From Allorhizobium borbori (lineage in GTDB: Bacteria > Pseudomonadota > Alphaproteobacteria > Rhizobiales > Rhizobiaceae): DNA of 47,993 nucleotides. Numbering within the stretch: position 1 is the first letter of the stretch; each line of letters begins with the position of its first letter. The position numbers and the translations under genes are program-made. Below the pieces are notes generated by a model that saw nothing but the letters and a program-made list of their open reading frames with translations, was not told the DNA's origin and ran no database searches. Shown here in pieces: positions 25,948 to 36,050 of this stretch. Location: the NCBI RefSeq assembly GCF_014196535.1, contig NZ_JACIDU010000021.1:1-47993 (forward strand). The letters run 5' to 3'.

Positions 25948-27398
25948 CTTTTCTCGGACTGGACCTTGGAACCTCGGGCATCAAGGCGATGCTCATCGAT
26001 AGTGATGGCGCCATTCTCGGCGAGGTCAGCACGCCGCTCTCCGTCTCGCGCCCGCATCACGGCTGGAGCGAAAAGAACCCGGCGGACTGGATCGCTGCCT
26101 GTTCTTCGGCCGTTGCAGCCCTTTCCGCCCGCAACAAGGCGGCATTCGCAAGGCTCTCGGGTATCGGGCTGTCCGGCCATATGCACGGCGCGACCCTGCT
26201 GGACAATGCGGATCGCGTGCTTCGCCCCTGCATCCTTTGGAACGATACCCGCAGCCATGCGGAAGCCGCTGCGCTCGATGCCGATCCCCGCTTTCGCGCC
26301 ATTACAGGCAATATTGTCTTTCCCGGTTTCACCGCACCGAAGTTGGTCTGGGTAAAGCACAATGAGCCGGAGATTTTCGCGAAAGTGGCCACGGTTCTGC
26401 TGCCCAAGGATTATCTGCGCCTGTGGCTGACAGGGGAGCATGTGTCGGACATGTCGGATTCCGCCGGCACGAGCTGGCTCGACACCGGCAAGCGTGCCTG
26501 GTCGGATGAATTGCTGGCGGCAAGCGGCATGGAGCGTGCGCAGATGCCGCGCCTTGTCGAGGGTACGGCGGTTTCGGGACGGTTACGACCCGCGCTTGCC
26601 AGCGAATGGGGCGTTTCTCCCGGCGTGGTCGTAGCCGGTGGTGCCGGCGACAATGCCGCGTCGGCCTGCGGCATGGGTACGGTGCGCGCTGGCTCGGCCT
26701 TCGTTTCGCTCGGCACTTCCGGTGTACTGTTTGCGGCCAATGATACCTATCTGCCGCGCCCCGAAAGCGCGGTTCATGCCTTCTGCCATGCGGTGCCGGG
26801 CACTTGGCACCAGATGGGCGTTATCCTGTCCGCCACCGATGCGCTGAACTGGCATGCCGGGATCACGGGCCTGACCTCGGCGGAACTGACGGCGGAGCTT
26901 GGGCAACCCTTGCGCGCGCCGACCGGCGTGACGTTCCTGCCTTATCTCTCCGGCGAGCGCACGCCCCACAATGACGCGGCGATCCGCGGAGCCTTCATCG
27001 GTCTGGCCCATGAAAGCGACCGTGCGGCACTGACCCAGGCCGTGCTGGAAGGCGTGGGCTTTGCCATTCGCGACAATCTGGAAGCCTTGCGGCTGGCCGG
27101 CACCGAACTCAGCCGCGTGACAGCCGTCGGCGGTGGCGCACGATCGCATTACTGGCTTTCGTTGATTGCCACCATTCTTGGCATTCCGGTCGATCTGCCG
27201 GCGGCAGGCGATTTCGGTGCAGCCTTCGGCGCGGCCCGCCTCGGCCTCATCGCCGCCACGGATGCCGATCCGCTGGCGGTGCTGACCCCGCCGGCGATTG
27301 CCGAAACCTTTGAACCGCAGACAGCGCTGGCCGAGCCCTTCGCGGCCGCCTATCGCCGCTATCGCGCCCTTTATCCCGCCCTCGGCAAACTTGCCTGA
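25944..27398 (+). CDS. xylB: Xylulokinase
   Basis: 484 aa, FGGY kinase. Phosphate loop [18 protein letters not shown], the substrate motif [15 protein letters not shown], and C-terminal [20 protein letters not shown] with [17 protein letters not shown] are all present. It phosphorylates D-xylulose with ATP. The start overlaps the xylR stop (ATGA-type), indicating one transcript xylR-xylB-xylA. Confidence 0.93.
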   Translation: MTFLGLDLGTSGIKAMLIDSDGAILGEVSTPLSVSRPHHGWSEKNPADWIAACSSAVAALSARNKAAFARLSGIGLSGHMHGATLLDNADRVLRPCILWNDTRSHAEAAALDADPRFRAITGNIVFPGFTAPKLVWVKHNEPEIFAKVATVLLPKDYLRLWLTGEHVSDMSDSAGTSWLDTGKRAWSDELLAASGMERAQMPRLVEGTAVSGRLRPALASEWGVSPGVVVAGGAGDNAASACGMGTVRAGSAFVSLGTSGVLFAANDTYLPRPESAVHAFCHAVPGTWHQMGVILSATDALNWHAGITGLTSAELTAELGQPLRAPTGVTFLPYLSGERTPHNDAAIRGAFIGLAHESDRAALTQAVLEGVGFAIRDNLEALRLAGTELSRVTAVGGGARSHYWLSLIATILGIPVDLPAAGDFGAAFGAARLGLIAATDADPLAVLTPPAIAETFEPQTALAEPFAAAYRRYRALYPALGKLA

Positions 27399-27438
27399 GG
27401 CATTGACTTATCCGTTATTTTTCAAGGAGGAGAAAACT

Positions 27439-28749
27439 ATGGCCAGCGGCTTTTTCGGCGATATTGCCCCCATCCGCTATGAAGGACCGGAAAGCGACAA
27501 TCCGCTCGCGTTCCGTCACTACAATCCCGACGAGATCGTGGCGGGCAAGCGTCTTGAAGACCATCTGCGCTTTGCCGTTGCCTATTGGCACACCTTCGCC
27601 TGGGAGGGGAGCGATCCCTTCGGCGGGCGTACCTTTGACCGCCCCTGGTTCGCGGGCGATATGAACGCGGCGAAGCTGAAGGCCGATGTCGCCTTCGAAT
27701 TCTTCCAGCTCCTCGGCGCGCCCTATTACTGCTTCCACGACGCCGATGTGCGTCCGGAAGGCGCAGACTTCGCTGAAAACACCCGCAATCTCGAAGCTAT
27801 CGTCGATATTTTCGAGAAGAAGCAGGCCGAAACCGGCGTCAAGCTCCTCTGGGGGACCGCCAACCTGTTCTCCCACCGCCGTTACATGGCCGGTGCCGCC
27901 ACCAATCCCGACCCGGACGTGTTCGCCTTCGCGGCGGCGACGGTGAAGACGTGCATCGACGCTACCAAGCGGCTGGGCGGCGAGAACTATGTGCTGTGGG
28001 GCGGCCGGGAAGGTTATGAGACATTGCTCAACACCGATCTGTCCCGCGAACTCGACCAGATGGGGCGTTTCCTGAACCTCGTCGTCGAATACAAGCACAA
28101 GATCGGCTTCAAGGGCACGATCCTGATCGAACCCAAGCCCCAAGAACCGACCAAGCACCAGTATGATTACGATGTGGCGACGGTCTATGGCTTCCTCAAG
28201 AAATATGGTCTCGAAAGGGAAGTGAAGGTCAATATCGAACAGGGCCATGCCATTCTGGCCGGGCACTCCTTCGAGCACGAACTGGCGCTTGCCCGCTCGC
28301 TCGGCATTTTCGGCTCCATCGACATGAACCGCAACGATTACCAGTCGGGCTGGGATACCGACCAGTTCCCCAACAACGTGCCGGAAATGGCGCTGGCCTT
28401 CTATCAGGTGCTCAAGGCCGGCGGCTTCACGACGGGCGGAACGAACTTCGACGCCAAGCTGCGCCGTCAGTCGCTCGATCCGCAGGATCTGCTGATCGGC
28501 CATATCGGCGGTATGGATGCCTGCGCCCGCGGCCTCAAGGCGGCGGCCCGCATGATTGCCGACGGCGCGCTCGAAAAGCCGCTGACCGACCGTTATGCCG
28601 GGTGGAGCGGCGCGCGCGGCAAGGCGCTTCTGAGCGGAGAAACTTCGCTTGAGGGCGTTGCCGATCTCGTTTTGCGCGAGAACATCAATCCGCAACCGAA
28701 GTCGGGCCGTCAGGAATACCTGGAAAACGTCGTCAATCGTTACGTCTGA
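27439..28749 (+). CDS. xylA: Xylose isomerase
   Basis: 436 aa from ATG 27439, behind AAGGAGGAG; the frame is open earlier but that part overlaps xylB. TIM barrel with catalytic-histidine motif [13 protein letters not shown], first signature [18 protein letters not shown] and second metal motif [39 protein letters not shown] supplies further metal ligands. It interconverts D-xylose and D-xylulose using divalent metal. It ends the operon only 15 bp from the converging LacI gene. Confidence 0.95.
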   Translation: MASGFFGDIAPIRYEGPESDNPLAFRHYNPDEIVAGKRLEDHLRFAVAYWHTFAWEGSDPFGGRTFDRPWFAGDMNAAKLKADVAFEFFQLLGAPYYCFHDADVRPEGADFAENTRNLEAIVDIFEKKQAETGVKLLWGTANLFSHRRYMAGAATNPDPDVFAFAAATVKTCIDATKRLGGENYVLWGGREGYETLLNTDLSRELDQMGRFLNLVVEYKHKIGFKGTILIEPKPQEPTKHQYDYDVATVYGFLKKYGLEREVKVNIEQGHAILAGHSFEHELALARSLGIFGSIDMNRNDYQSGWDTDQFPNNVPEMALAFYQVLKAGGFTTGGTNFDAKLRRQSLDPQDLLIGHIGGMDACARGLKAAARMIADGALEKPLTDRYAGWSGARGKALLSGETSLEGVADLVLRENINPQPKSGRQEYLENVVNRYV

Positions 28750-28764
28750 GGGTGCAACGCCGCC

Positions 28765-29811
28765 TCAGCGCCCAGGCAGGGTGCGGGGCGGCGGACCGAC
28801 CGAATTGCGGATGGCAAGGTCGGGTCGCAACAGGATTTCACTGTCCGGCGATGCATTGCCGGACAGAAGGCCGAACAGAAGGGCCATCGCCTGCTTGCCG
28901 ATGGCCGATCGCGGCTGGCGAACCGTGGTCAAGGACGGGGAGATGAAGCTTGCATGCGGAATGTCATCGAAACCGGTTACGGAAAAATCGCGCGGCACGA
29001 CATGGTTTCGCGCCTGCAGGCCCATCATGACGCCAATGGCGGTCTGGTCGTTCACGCAGAGAAACGCGGTCGGCAGCGCATCGGCGATAAACAGCCGTTC
29101 CAGCGCATGGCGGCCGCTTTCGAGCGTCCCGTCTCCCTCGACAATGATACGTCCCTCGCGCGGCACGCCCGCCGCATCGAGTGCCGCGTCATAACCCTGC
29201 CGGCGACGCATATGCGACAGTTTCGTGCGCGAATCGCCAATGAAGGCAATCCTGCGATGGCCTTCGGAGAGAAGAAGGTCGGCGATCTTGCGGGCGCCCT
29301 CGACATCATCGACGCCGACATAGGGCAGGCCGCCGTTGAACACGGGTTCGAAAACGGCGACCGCCGGCGGCAGGCGCGGCGTCATCGACTGATATTCGGA
29401 GGGCAGAAGGCCGGTGAAGAGGATCAGCCCCATCGCCTGGCTGGAATTGAGAAACTTCAGATATTCGGTGCTGCGCTGCGGTTCGTTCTGCGTATGGCCG
29501 ATGAGAACGCCATAGCCCTGCGTGCGCGCCTCGTTTTCCAGCCCGACGAGAATGTTGGAGAAATTCGGGTCACTGATGTCCGGGGCGATGACCAGGATCA
29601 TGTTCGACCGCCCGAGGCGCAGATTCCGCGCCATGGCATTGGCAGTATAGCCGGTAATGGCAATCGCCTTGTCCACCTTCAGGCGGGTGGAGTTCGCTAC
29701 CTTTTCCGGCGTGTGGATCGCCCGTGACACGGTTGCGATCGACACGTCCGCAAGACGGGCGACGTCTTCGATGGTTGCCGGTGAGGCGACTGGCATGGGT
29801 TGTTCTGTCAT
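28765..29811 (-). CDS. LacI-family repressor of the second sugar operon
   Basis: 348 aa. Helix-turn-helix ATIEDVARLADVSIATVSRAI with hinge AITGYTANAMARNLRLGRS, then a sugar-binding domain (VIAPDISDPNFSNILVGLENEA; SVTGFDDIPHASFISPSLTTV). It is divergent from the ABC/oxidoreductase operon at 29963 across a gap that contains two perfect palindromic operators, so repression of that operon is inferred. The inducer is unknown. Confidence 0.88.
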   Translation of the reverse strand: MTEQPMPVASPATIEDVARLADVSIATVSRAIHTPEKVANSTRLKVDKAIAITGYTANAMARNLRLGRSNMILVIAPDISDPNFSNILVGLENEARTQGYGVLIGHTQNEPQRSTEYLKFLNSSQAMGLILFTGLLPSEYQSMTPRLPPAVAVFEPVFNGGLPYVGVDDVEGARKIADLLLSEGHRRIAFIGDSRTKLSHMRRRQGYDAALDAAGVPREGRIIVEGDGTLESGRHALERLFIADALPTAFLCVNDQTAIGVMMGLQARNHVVPRDFSVTGFDDIPHASFISPSLTTVRQPRSAIGKQAMALLFGLLSGNASPDSEILLRPDLAIRNSVGPPPRTLPGR

Positions 29812-29890
29812 GGGGCTATCTTCGCCGTGACACTACACGGACTTGTGTTCACGTCAACGAGAGCAGCAGCCGATTACGCCAATAGTCACG

Positions 29891-29927
29891 ATGTAAACCT
29901 TTACATGGCAAATGTAAAGGTTTACAT
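29891..29927. promoter_or_regulatory. Paired LacI operators
   Basis: ATGTAAACCTTTACAT (29891-29906) and ATGTAAAGGTTTACAT (29912-29927) are exact reverse complements of one another, and each is itself a 7-bp-arm palindrome. Five bases separate them, so the entire 37 bp is one perfect inverted repeat. It lies 36 bp before the ATPase start. Confidence 0.75.
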
Positions 29928-29962
29928 TGCCTTCAAGCGATGGAGGTCGCGGGGAGGAAATC

Positions 29963-31483
29963 ATGCTTGACGAAGCTGCTGGCGAGCAACCGATCGTGCT
30001 TGCCGCGTCGCGAATCTGCAAGTCGTTCAATGGCGTGCAGGTTCTTTTCAGTGTCGACTTTGAGCTGAGGTGTGGCGAGGTCCATGCCTTGATGGGCGAG
30101 AACGGAGCCGGCAAGTCGACACTCATCAAGGTTCTGTCCGGCTTCGAACAGCCAACCACGGGTGAAATCCGCCTTGATGGTCAGTCTGTCGTGCTGCCGC
30201 CAAATGGCGATGCCGAGCGGCTGGGTATCGTCGTCATCCACCAGGAATTCAATCTGGCCGATCATCTCACGGTGTCCGAAAGCCTGTTCCTCGGCCGCGA
30301 GGTGACGCGGTTCGGCATTCTCGACCGTCGCTTCATGCGGGCCGAAACGCGGCGGGTTCTCGACATGCTCGGCGCGCATATCGATGTCGACGCCATGATC
30401 GGCTCGCTGTCGGTGGCCGACAAGCAGATGGTGGAGATCGCCAAGGCGATCAGCCGCGACGCGCGTGTCGTGATCATGGACGAGCCGACGGCGGTTCTTT
30501 CCGCGGCGGAAACCGCCTCGCTGTTTGCGCAGGTGCGCAACCTGAAGAAAAAGGGCACGAGCTTCGTCTTCGTCTCCCACAAGCTGGACGAGGTGATGGC
30601 GATCACCGACCGGGTGACGGTGTTGCGCGACGGCCACTGGATCAAGACGGCCCCGACGGCCCTTCTCGACGGCGAATCCATCGCGCAGTTAATGGTCGGG
30701 CGCGAGCTTGCGAGCCTTTATCCCAAGAAATGCGAGCCGGATGTGGATGCCGATCTGGTGCTCGATGTGCGCCATCTGTCGACCGGCTACGTGCAGGATG
30801 CGAGCTTCGATCTGAAGCGCGGCGAGGTACTCGGCTTTTCCGGCATCATCGGGTCTGGGCGCACCGAGCTGGCGGAGGCGATTGCCGGGCTTCGCCCCCG
30901 TCTTTCGGGCATGGTCTTGATCAATGGCGATGAGGTCGCGGGCGATGTCGCTGCGCTCAACCGGGCCGGCCTCGTCTACATGACCAAGGATCGCAAGGGG
31001 CGCGGGCTTCTGCTCGGCTCCGGCATGGCCGTCAATCTCACACTGCAATCGCTCGAGCGGCATGTGCGCCACGGCTATCTTGATAAGGCCAGCGAAACCG
31101 AGGCGCTGAAGCGGGCGCGGCGGCGCTTCGATATTCGCGTGCGCGACGATGGCGTGCCGGCCGCGCGTATGTCGGGCGGTAACCAGCAGAAGCTGCTGCT
31201 GGCCAAGATCATGGAAACCGAGCCGCGCATCGTCATCATCGACGAGCCGACGCGCGGCATCGATGTCGGCACCAAGCAACAGATTTACCACTTCATTTCC
31301 GCGCTGGCGCAGGAAGGCTGCTCGATCATCGTCATCTCCTCGGAAATGCAGGAGATCATTGGCCTTTGCACCCGTGTCGCGGTGATGCGTGAGGGTCATA
31401 TCGTCGGCATGCTCGAAGGGGAGGAAATCTCCGAGCAGGAGATCGTGCGTTATGCGGCGGGGCTGAAACGCAAGGCGGCGTAA
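29963..31483 (+). CDS. Sugar ABC transporter ATP-binding protein (RbsA-like, tandem)
   Basis: 506 aa from ATG 29963, behind GGGGAGGAAAT; the frame opens at 29927 inside the operator. Domain 1: Walker [10 protein letters not shown], then VADKQMVEIAKAI in place of the usual signature, DEPTAVLSAAET. Domain 2: GIIGSGRTEL, signature MSGGNQQKLLLAKI, DEPTRGIDVGTKQQI. Degenerate halves of this kind are normal for RbsA/MglA/XylG proteins. First gene of the LacI-controlled operon. Confidence 0.9.
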   Translation: MLDEAAGEQPIVLAASRICKSFNGVQVLFSVDFELRCGEVHALMGENGAGKSTLIKVLSGFEQPTTGEIRLDGQSVVLPPNGDAERLGIVVIHQEFNLADHLTVSESLFLGREVTRFGILDRRFMRAETRRVLDMLGAHIDVDAMIGSLSVADKQMVEIAKAISRDARVVIMDEPTAVLSAAETASLFAQVRNLKKKGTSFVFVSHKLDEVMAITDRVTVLRDGHWIKTAPTALLDGESIAQLMVGRELASLYPKKCEPDVDADLVLDVRHLSTGYVQDASFDLKRGEVLGFSGIIGSGRTELAEAIAGLRPRLSGMVLINGDEVAGDVAALNRAGLVYMTKDRKGRGLLLGSGMAVNLTLQSLERHVRHGYLDKASETEALKRARRRFDIRVRDDGVPAARMSGGNQQKLLLAKIMETEPRIVIIDEPTRGIDVGTKQQIYHFISALAQEGCSIIVISSEMQEIIGLCTRVAVMREGHIVGMLEGEEISEQEIVRYAAGLKRKAA

Positions 31484-31546
31484 GCGCGCTGGCGGACGCT
31501 TCGGGCGCCGGGACAGGGATAGACTGCATCGGGGAGGATGCCGCAC

Positions 31547-32554
31547 ATGAGCGTGAATGAAGAAACCGGGGTGCCACGCGGCCGTTCCTGGCGAGATGTC
31601 GATCTGAGAGCCGTAGCGCCGTTCGCCGCACTTGCCCTGCTTCTGGTCGTGGGCGCCATGGTGAACCCCAACTTCATCGGGTTCGCCAATCTCGCCAATG
31701 TGGCAACGCGCTGCGCTTTCATCGCCATCATCGCGGTCGGCGCCACATTCGTCATTTCGGCGGGCGATCTCGATCTTTCGGTCGGCTCCATGGTCGCCTT
31801 CGTGGCCAGCCTGATGATCTTGCTGATGAATTCCGGGCTGGTTGCCGATCCCGTGCTGATGCTCGCCATCGGCGTCGCCATGACGGTGATGGTGGGGTTG
31901 CTGTGCGGCCTGACCAACGGGCTGATCACGACCGTCGGGCGGATCGAGCCGTTCATTGCCACGCTCGGCATGATGGGCATCTATCGTGGCCTGACGACCT
32001 GGCTGTCGCAGGGCGGGGCGATCACGCTGCAATCGCGCGAAATCCAGACGCTTTACCGTCCGGCCTATTTCGGCACCATCTTCGGTGTTCCGGTGCCGAT
32101 TGCCGCGATCCTGCTGGTCACGCTGGTGGCCGCCTTCATTCTTTACCGCACATCCTATGGGCGCCATGTGGTTGCCGTCGGTTCGAACAGCGATGTCGCG
32201 CGCTATTCCGGTATCCGGGTGAACCGGGTCCGCGTCATCGCCTTCGCCATTCAGGGGCTGTGCGTCGCCATCGCGGTACTGCTTTACGTGCCGCGTCTGG
32301 CCTCCACCTCGGCGACCACCGGCATGCTCTGGGAGTTGCAGGCGATCACGGCGGTCGTGGTGGGCGGAACGGCGCTGAAAGGCGGGGCCGGGCGCGTTTG
32401 GGGCACGATCTGCGGCGCGTTCATTCTGGAACTCGTCGGCAACATCATGCTGCTGTCCAACTTCATCAGCGAGTATCTGATCGGGGCCATTCAGGGCACC
32501 ATCATCATCATCGCCATGCTGGTTCAACGGTCGCTGGTCCGCAAGGGCCGGTAG
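31547..32554 (+). CDS. Sugar ABC transporter permease (RbsC-like)
   Basis: 335 aa. ATG 31547 is preferred over ATG 31538 because the GGGGAGG would touch the latter. About ten hydrophobic segments; AVGATFVISAGDLDLSVGSMVAF, NGLITTVGRIEPFIATLGMMGIYRGL, AVGSNSDVARYSGIRV and VGGTALKGGAGRVWGTICGAF are family landmarks. Confidence 0.9.
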   Translation: MSVNEETGVPRGRSWRDVDLRAVAPFAALALLLVVGAMVNPNFIGFANLANVATRCAFIAIIAVGATFVISAGDLDLSVGSMVAFVASLMILLMNSGLVADPVLMLAIGVAMTVMVGLLCGLTNGLITTVGRIEPFIATLGMMGIYRGLTTWLSQGGAITLQSREIQTLYRPAYFGTIFGVPVPIAAILLVTLVAAFILYRTSYGRHVVAVGSNSDVARYSGIRVNRVRVIAFAIQGLCVAIAVLLYVPRLASTSATTGMLWELQAITAVVVGGTALKGGAGRVWGTICGAFILELVGNIMLLSNFISEYLIGAIQGTIIIIAMLVQRSLVRKGR

Positions 32555-32630
32555 CCGGACGTCACATCCGGGCGGGCTGGAGGGCACCGCCGGGAGGGAG
32601 GATGAAGCCCTCGTTTCTGGGAGGAAAATC

Positions 32631-33578
32631 ATGCGTAAACTCATGCTAGGCCTTGCGGCCACAGCCTGTGTTCTGGCCGGCGCAGCGCAGGCCGAAGACA
32701 AGAAATACACCATGGGGGTTTCGGTTCCCGCTGCCGACCATGGCTGGACCGCCGGTGTCGTCTACCACGCCGAACGGGTGGCCAAGAAGCTGATGGAGGA
32801 ACATCCGGGCCTCAAGGTCATCGTCAAGACGTCGCCGGACCCGGCCTCGCAGGCCAATGCCGTGCAGGACCTCGACGTTCAGGGCATCGATGCGCTCGTC
32901 ATCCTGCCGACCGACCCGGACCCGCTGGTCAACGCCATCCGCGAGGTCAAGGACAAGGGCAAGTTCGTGGCGTTGGTGGACCGTGCGCCGTCCAGCAACG
33001 ATAACACGGTGCGTGATCTCTATATCGCCGGTAACAACCCGGCGCTGGGTGAAGTGGCAGGCCGCTACATTGCCAAGACCACGCCGAATGCCGAAGTCGT
33101 CGTCATCCGCGGCATGCCGATCCCGATCGATCAGCAGCGTCAGGACGGCTTCGACAAGGGCATTGCCGGTTCCGGTGTCAAGATTCTCGAGCGCCAGTAT
33201 GGCAACTGGAACCGCGACGACGCGTTCAAGGTGATGCAGGACTACCTGACGAAATATCCGAAGATCGACGTGGTCTGGTGCCAGGACGACGATATGGCCG
33301 TCGGCGTTCTCGAAGCCATCGATCAGGCCAAGCGCAAGGACATCCAGTACATCGTCGCCGGTGCCGGTTCGAAGGACATGATCAAGAAGGTCATGGACGG
33401 CGACAAGATGGTGCCGGTCGATGTGCTCTATCCGCCGGCCATGGTGGGGACCGCCATGGAACTGACGGCCGCCGGCCTCATCGACCTCGTGCCGGTGCGT
33501 GGCGAATACATTCTCGATGCGACGCTGGTGACGCCCGAGAACGCCAAGGCCTACTACTTCCCGGACTCGCCGTTCTGA
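32631..33578 (+). CDS. Sugar-type periplasmic binding protein (RbsB fold)
   Basis: 315 aa with signal peptide MRKLMLGLAATACVLAGAA and cleavage after AQA. The mature part begins KKYTMGVSVPAADHGWTAGVVYHAERVAKKL, then QDLDVQGIDALVILPTDPDPL and VWCQDDDMAVGVLEAI. This is the type-1 binding fold of ribose/polyol/glycoside binders. GGAGG upstream of the ATG gives a strong start. The ligand cannot be named; the downstream enzymes point to a glycoside or anhydrosugar rather than free ribose. Confidence 0.88.
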   Translation: MRKLMLGLAATACVLAGAAQAEDKKYTMGVSVPAADHGWTAGVVYHAERVAKKLMEEHPGLKVIVKTSPDPASQANAVQDLDVQGIDALVILPTDPDPLVNAIREVKDKGKFVALVDRAPSSNDNTVRDLYIAGNNPALGEVAGRYIAKTTPNAEVVVIRGMPIPIDQQRQDGFDKGIAGSGVKILERQYGNWNRDDAFKVMQDYLTKYPKIDVVWCQDDDMAVGVLEAIDQAKRKDIQYIVAGAGSKDMIKKVMDGDKMVPVDVLYPPAMVGTAMELTAAGLIDLVPVRGEYILDATLVTPENAKAYYFPDSPF

Positions 33579-33588
33579 TGTCTTGCCC

Positions 33589-33613
33589 GCGCCCGCACCT
33601 CTGGTGCGGGCGC
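33589..33613 (+). repeat. Hairpin after the sugar-binding protein gene
   Basis: GCGCCCGCAC-ctctg-GTGCGGGCGC, perfect 10-bp stem with 5-base loop, 11 bp after the stop and before the isomerase gene. Same position relative to a binding-protein gene as in the xyl and dpp-type operons. Confidence 0.6.
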
Positions 33614-33642
33614 TTCCCCCGATCATGACGAGGTTTGCCGAC

Positions 33643-34695
33643 ATGAAGACAATCAAGGGACCGGGAATTTTTCTCGGGCAGTTTGCGGGCGATCAGGCGC
33701 CCTTCAATTCCTGGGATGCCATCACCAGATGGGCTGCCGAAAAAGGATATGCGGGCGTGCAGGTGCCGACCTGGGCCAGCCAGATCTTCGACCTGCGCAA
33801 GGCAGCGGAATCAAAGACCTACTGCGAAGAGCTGGCGGGGAAGGCGCGCGAAAATGGTGTCGAGATCACCGAGCTTTCCACCCATTTGCAGGGGCAGCTT
33901 GTGGCGGTTCATCCGGCCTATGACGAAGCGTTCGACGGGTTTGCAGCCCCGGAGGTCCGCGGTAACCCGAAGGCCCGGCAGGCCTGGGCGGTCGAGCAGG
34001 TGAAGATGGCGCTCAAGGCCTCCGCCCATCTCGGCATCGGCGCACACGCCACCTTTTCCGGTGCGCTGGCCTGGCCCTATATCTACCCTTGGCCGCAGCG
34101 TCCGGCCGGCCTCGTGGAAACCGCCTTTGACGAACTGGCGCGCCGCTGGCGCCCGATCCTCGACTATGCGGACGAGCACGGCGTCGACATCTGCTACGAG
34201 ATCCATCCGGGCGAAGACCTGCACGACGGCATCACCTTCGAGATGTTTCTCGAGCGCGTCGGCGACCATGCCCGCGCGAACATGCTCTACGACCCCTCGC
34301 ACTACGTTCTGCAGCAGCTCGATTATCTGGATCACATCGACATCTACAAGGACCGCATCCGGATGTTCCACGTCAAGGACGCCGAGTTCAACCCCACGGG
34401 GCGGCAGGGCGTCTATGGCGGCTATCAGGGCTGGGTCGAGCGTGCCGGCCGGTTCCGGTCGCTGGGCGACGGACAGGTCGATTTCGGCGCGATCTTCTCC
34501 AAGATGGCGGCCAATGATTTCGATGGCTGGGCCGTTGTCGAATGGGAATGCGCCCTCAAGCACCCGGAAGACGGGGCGCGGGAAGGGGCGGAGTTCGTGC
34601 GTGCCCACATCATCCGTGTGACCGAAAAGGCCTTCGACGACTTTGCCGCCGGCGGCACGGACGATGCGGCGAACCGCCGGATGCTCGGACTTTGA
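33643..34695 (+). CDS. Sugar isomerase/epimerase-like TIM-barrel protein
   Basis: 350 aa from ATG 33643, with GACGAGG upstream. Xylose-isomerase-like TIM barrel (AP_endonuc_2 superfamily): GYAGVQVPTWA, ITELSTHLQGQLVAVHPAYD, and the metal-site residues in ICYEIHPGEDLHDG, MLYDPSHYVLQQLDYLDHI, FHVKDAEFNP and WAVVEWECALKHPEDG. Its constant partner in such operons is a Gfo/Idh/MocA oxidoreductase, as in the stepwise 3-keto-sugar routes (for example levoglucosan breakdown). Isomerase, epimerase or dehydratase/lyase on an oxidised sugar are all possible. Confidence 0.75.
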   Translation: MKTIKGPGIFLGQFAGDQAPFNSWDAITRWAAEKGYAGVQVPTWASQIFDLRKAAESKTYCEELAGKARENGVEITELSTHLQGQLVAVHPAYDEAFDGFAAPEVRGNPKARQAWAVEQVKMALKASAHLGIGAHATFSGALAWPYIYPWPQRPAGLVETAFDELARRWRPILDYADEHGVDICYEIHPGEDLHDGITFEMFLERVGDHARANMLYDPSHYVLQQLDYLDHIDIYKDRIRMFHVKDAEFNPTGRQGVYGGYQGWVERAGRFRSLGDGQVDFGAIFSKMAANDFDGWAVVEWECALKHPEDGAREGAEFVRAHIIRVTEKAFDDFAAGGTDDAANRRMLGL

Positions 34696-34705
34696 GGAGG
34701 CTGAC

Positions 34706-35917
34706 ATGAGCATAGAAGCATCGGCGGAAGCGGCCCGCGTGCCGCGTATCCGCCTGGGCATGGTCGGAGGCGGAACGGGCGCCTTCATCGGCGCGGTGCA
34801 TCGCATCGCCGCCCGGCTGGACGATCATTTTGACCTGGTGGCCGGGGCGCTGTCCTCGACGCCTGAAAAGTCGGCTGAATCCGGCCGCGCGCTCGGCCTC
34901 GATTCGGATCGCTGTTACGGGTCGTTTGCCGAAATGGCGCGGCGGGAGGCCGGGCGTGCGGACGGGATAGAGGCCGTTTCCATCGTCACGCCCAACCACG
35001 TCCATTTCGACGCGGCGGTCGCGTTCCTCGAACAGGGCATCCATGTCATCTGCGACAAGCCGCTGACCTCGACACTTGAGGATGCGGTGAAGCTGAAGCG
35101 CATCGCCGAACGCAGCAATGCCCTGTTCGTCCTCACCCACAATTACACGGGCTACCCGATGATCCGGCAGGCGCGGGCCATGGTGGAGGCGGGCGATCTC
35201 GGCGATATCCGTGTCGTGCAGGCGGAATATCCGCAGGACTGGCTGACGGATGCGGTCGAGCAATCCGGCCAGAAACAGGCTTTGTGGCGCACCGATCCGG
35301 CCAAGTCCGGGGCTGGTGGATCGACCGGTGACATCGGCACCCATGCCTTCAATCTCGCCTGTTTCGTCACAGGGCTGGAACTCGACAGCCTCGCCGCCGA
35401 TCTCGACAGCTTCGTTCCCGGCCGCCGGCTCGATGACAACGCGCATGTTCTGATGCGCTTCAAGGCGAAGGGCGGGCAAAAACCCGCCAAGGGCATGCTC
35501 TGGAGCAGCCAGGTCGCGCCCGGCAACGAAAACGGTCTCAAACTGCGTGTCTATGGCTCACGCGGGGGGATAGAGTGGACGCAGGCCGATCCGAACTATC
35601 TCTGGTATACGCCCTTCGGTGAGCCGAAGCGCCTCATCACCCGCGCCGGGGCCGGGGCCGGAATTGCGGCGGGACGAGTGACACGCATTCCCTCGGGCCA
35701 TCCGGAAGGCTATCTCGAAGCGTTCGCCACCCTCTACTCCGAAGCGGCGCTGGCGATCAACGCCCGAAAATCCGGACGACCGGTCGATCCCGCCGTGGTC
35801 TATCCAACCATCGAAGACGGCGTCATGGGCGTCGCTTTCGTGGAAGCCTGTGTCGAATCTTCGCGCCGCAACGGCGAATGGGTTTCTCCGGGCGGCGCGT
35901 CGACCGGACCGGCATAG
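34706..35917 (+). CDS. Gfo/Idh/MocA-family sugar oxidoreductase
   Basis: 403 aa from ATG 34706 behind GAGGAGG. N-terminal Rossmann fold IRLGMVGGGTGAFIGAVHRIAA; the family lysine motif appears as HVICDKPLTSTLEDA; GGSTGDIGTHAFNLACFVTGL carries the catalytic-region histidine. The GGGTGAFIGAVHR spelling places it near levoglucosan-dehydrogenase-type proteins (from memory of that group), which oxidise C3 of a sugar with NAD+. Last gene of the operon, 10 bp after the isomerase. Confidence 0.82.
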   Translation: MSIEASAEAARVPRIRLGMVGGGTGAFIGAVHRIAARLDDHFDLVAGALSSTPEKSAESGRALGLDSDRCYGSFAEMARREAGRADGIEAVSIVTPNHVHFDAAVAFLEQGIHVICDKPLTSTLEDAVKLKRIAERSNALFVLTHNYTGYPMIRQARAMVEAGDLGDIRVVQAEYPQDWLTDAVEQSGQKQALWRTDPAKSGAGGSTGDIGTHAFNLACFVTGLELDSLAADLDSFVPGRRLDDNAHVLMRFKAKGGQKPAKGMLWSSQVAPGNENGLKLRVYGSRGGIEWTQADPNYLWYTPFGEPKRLITRAGAGAGIAAGRVTRIPSGHPEGYLEAFATLYSEAALAINARKSGRPVDPAVVYPTIEDGVMGVAFVEACVESSRRNGEWVSPGGASTGPA

Positions 35918-35936
35918 GGCGTTGGCCGACGAAAGG

Positions 35937-35979
35937 GCCCCTTTCAGGCTCTGGCCACGCGCCATTGCCAGAAAGGGGC
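35937..35979 (+). terminator. Terminator hairpin after the sugar operon
   Basis: GCCCCTTT...CTGGC pairs with GCCAG-AAAGGGGC, leaving a small bulge (CAGGCT) on the left arm. It starts 19 bp after the oxidoreductase stop in the convergent gap with the dpp-type operon. Confidence 0.5.
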
Positions 35980-36050
35980 AATCCCGCGCCGCGTATGCCC
36001 ACTCGTTTCAGCCAGCCGGACGGCTTCTTGCGCGAATTCTTTCGTGAAGG

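Noticed and set aside
28750-28764. Search for a terminator between xylA and the converging LacI gene
   Set aside because: Only 15 bases separate the stops and no stem could be found.
30689-32713. Long minus-strand frame (about 670 codons) opposite the second sugar transporter
   Set aside because: Antisense shadow of ATPase and permease genes; low-complexity His/Asp/Arg-rich translation.
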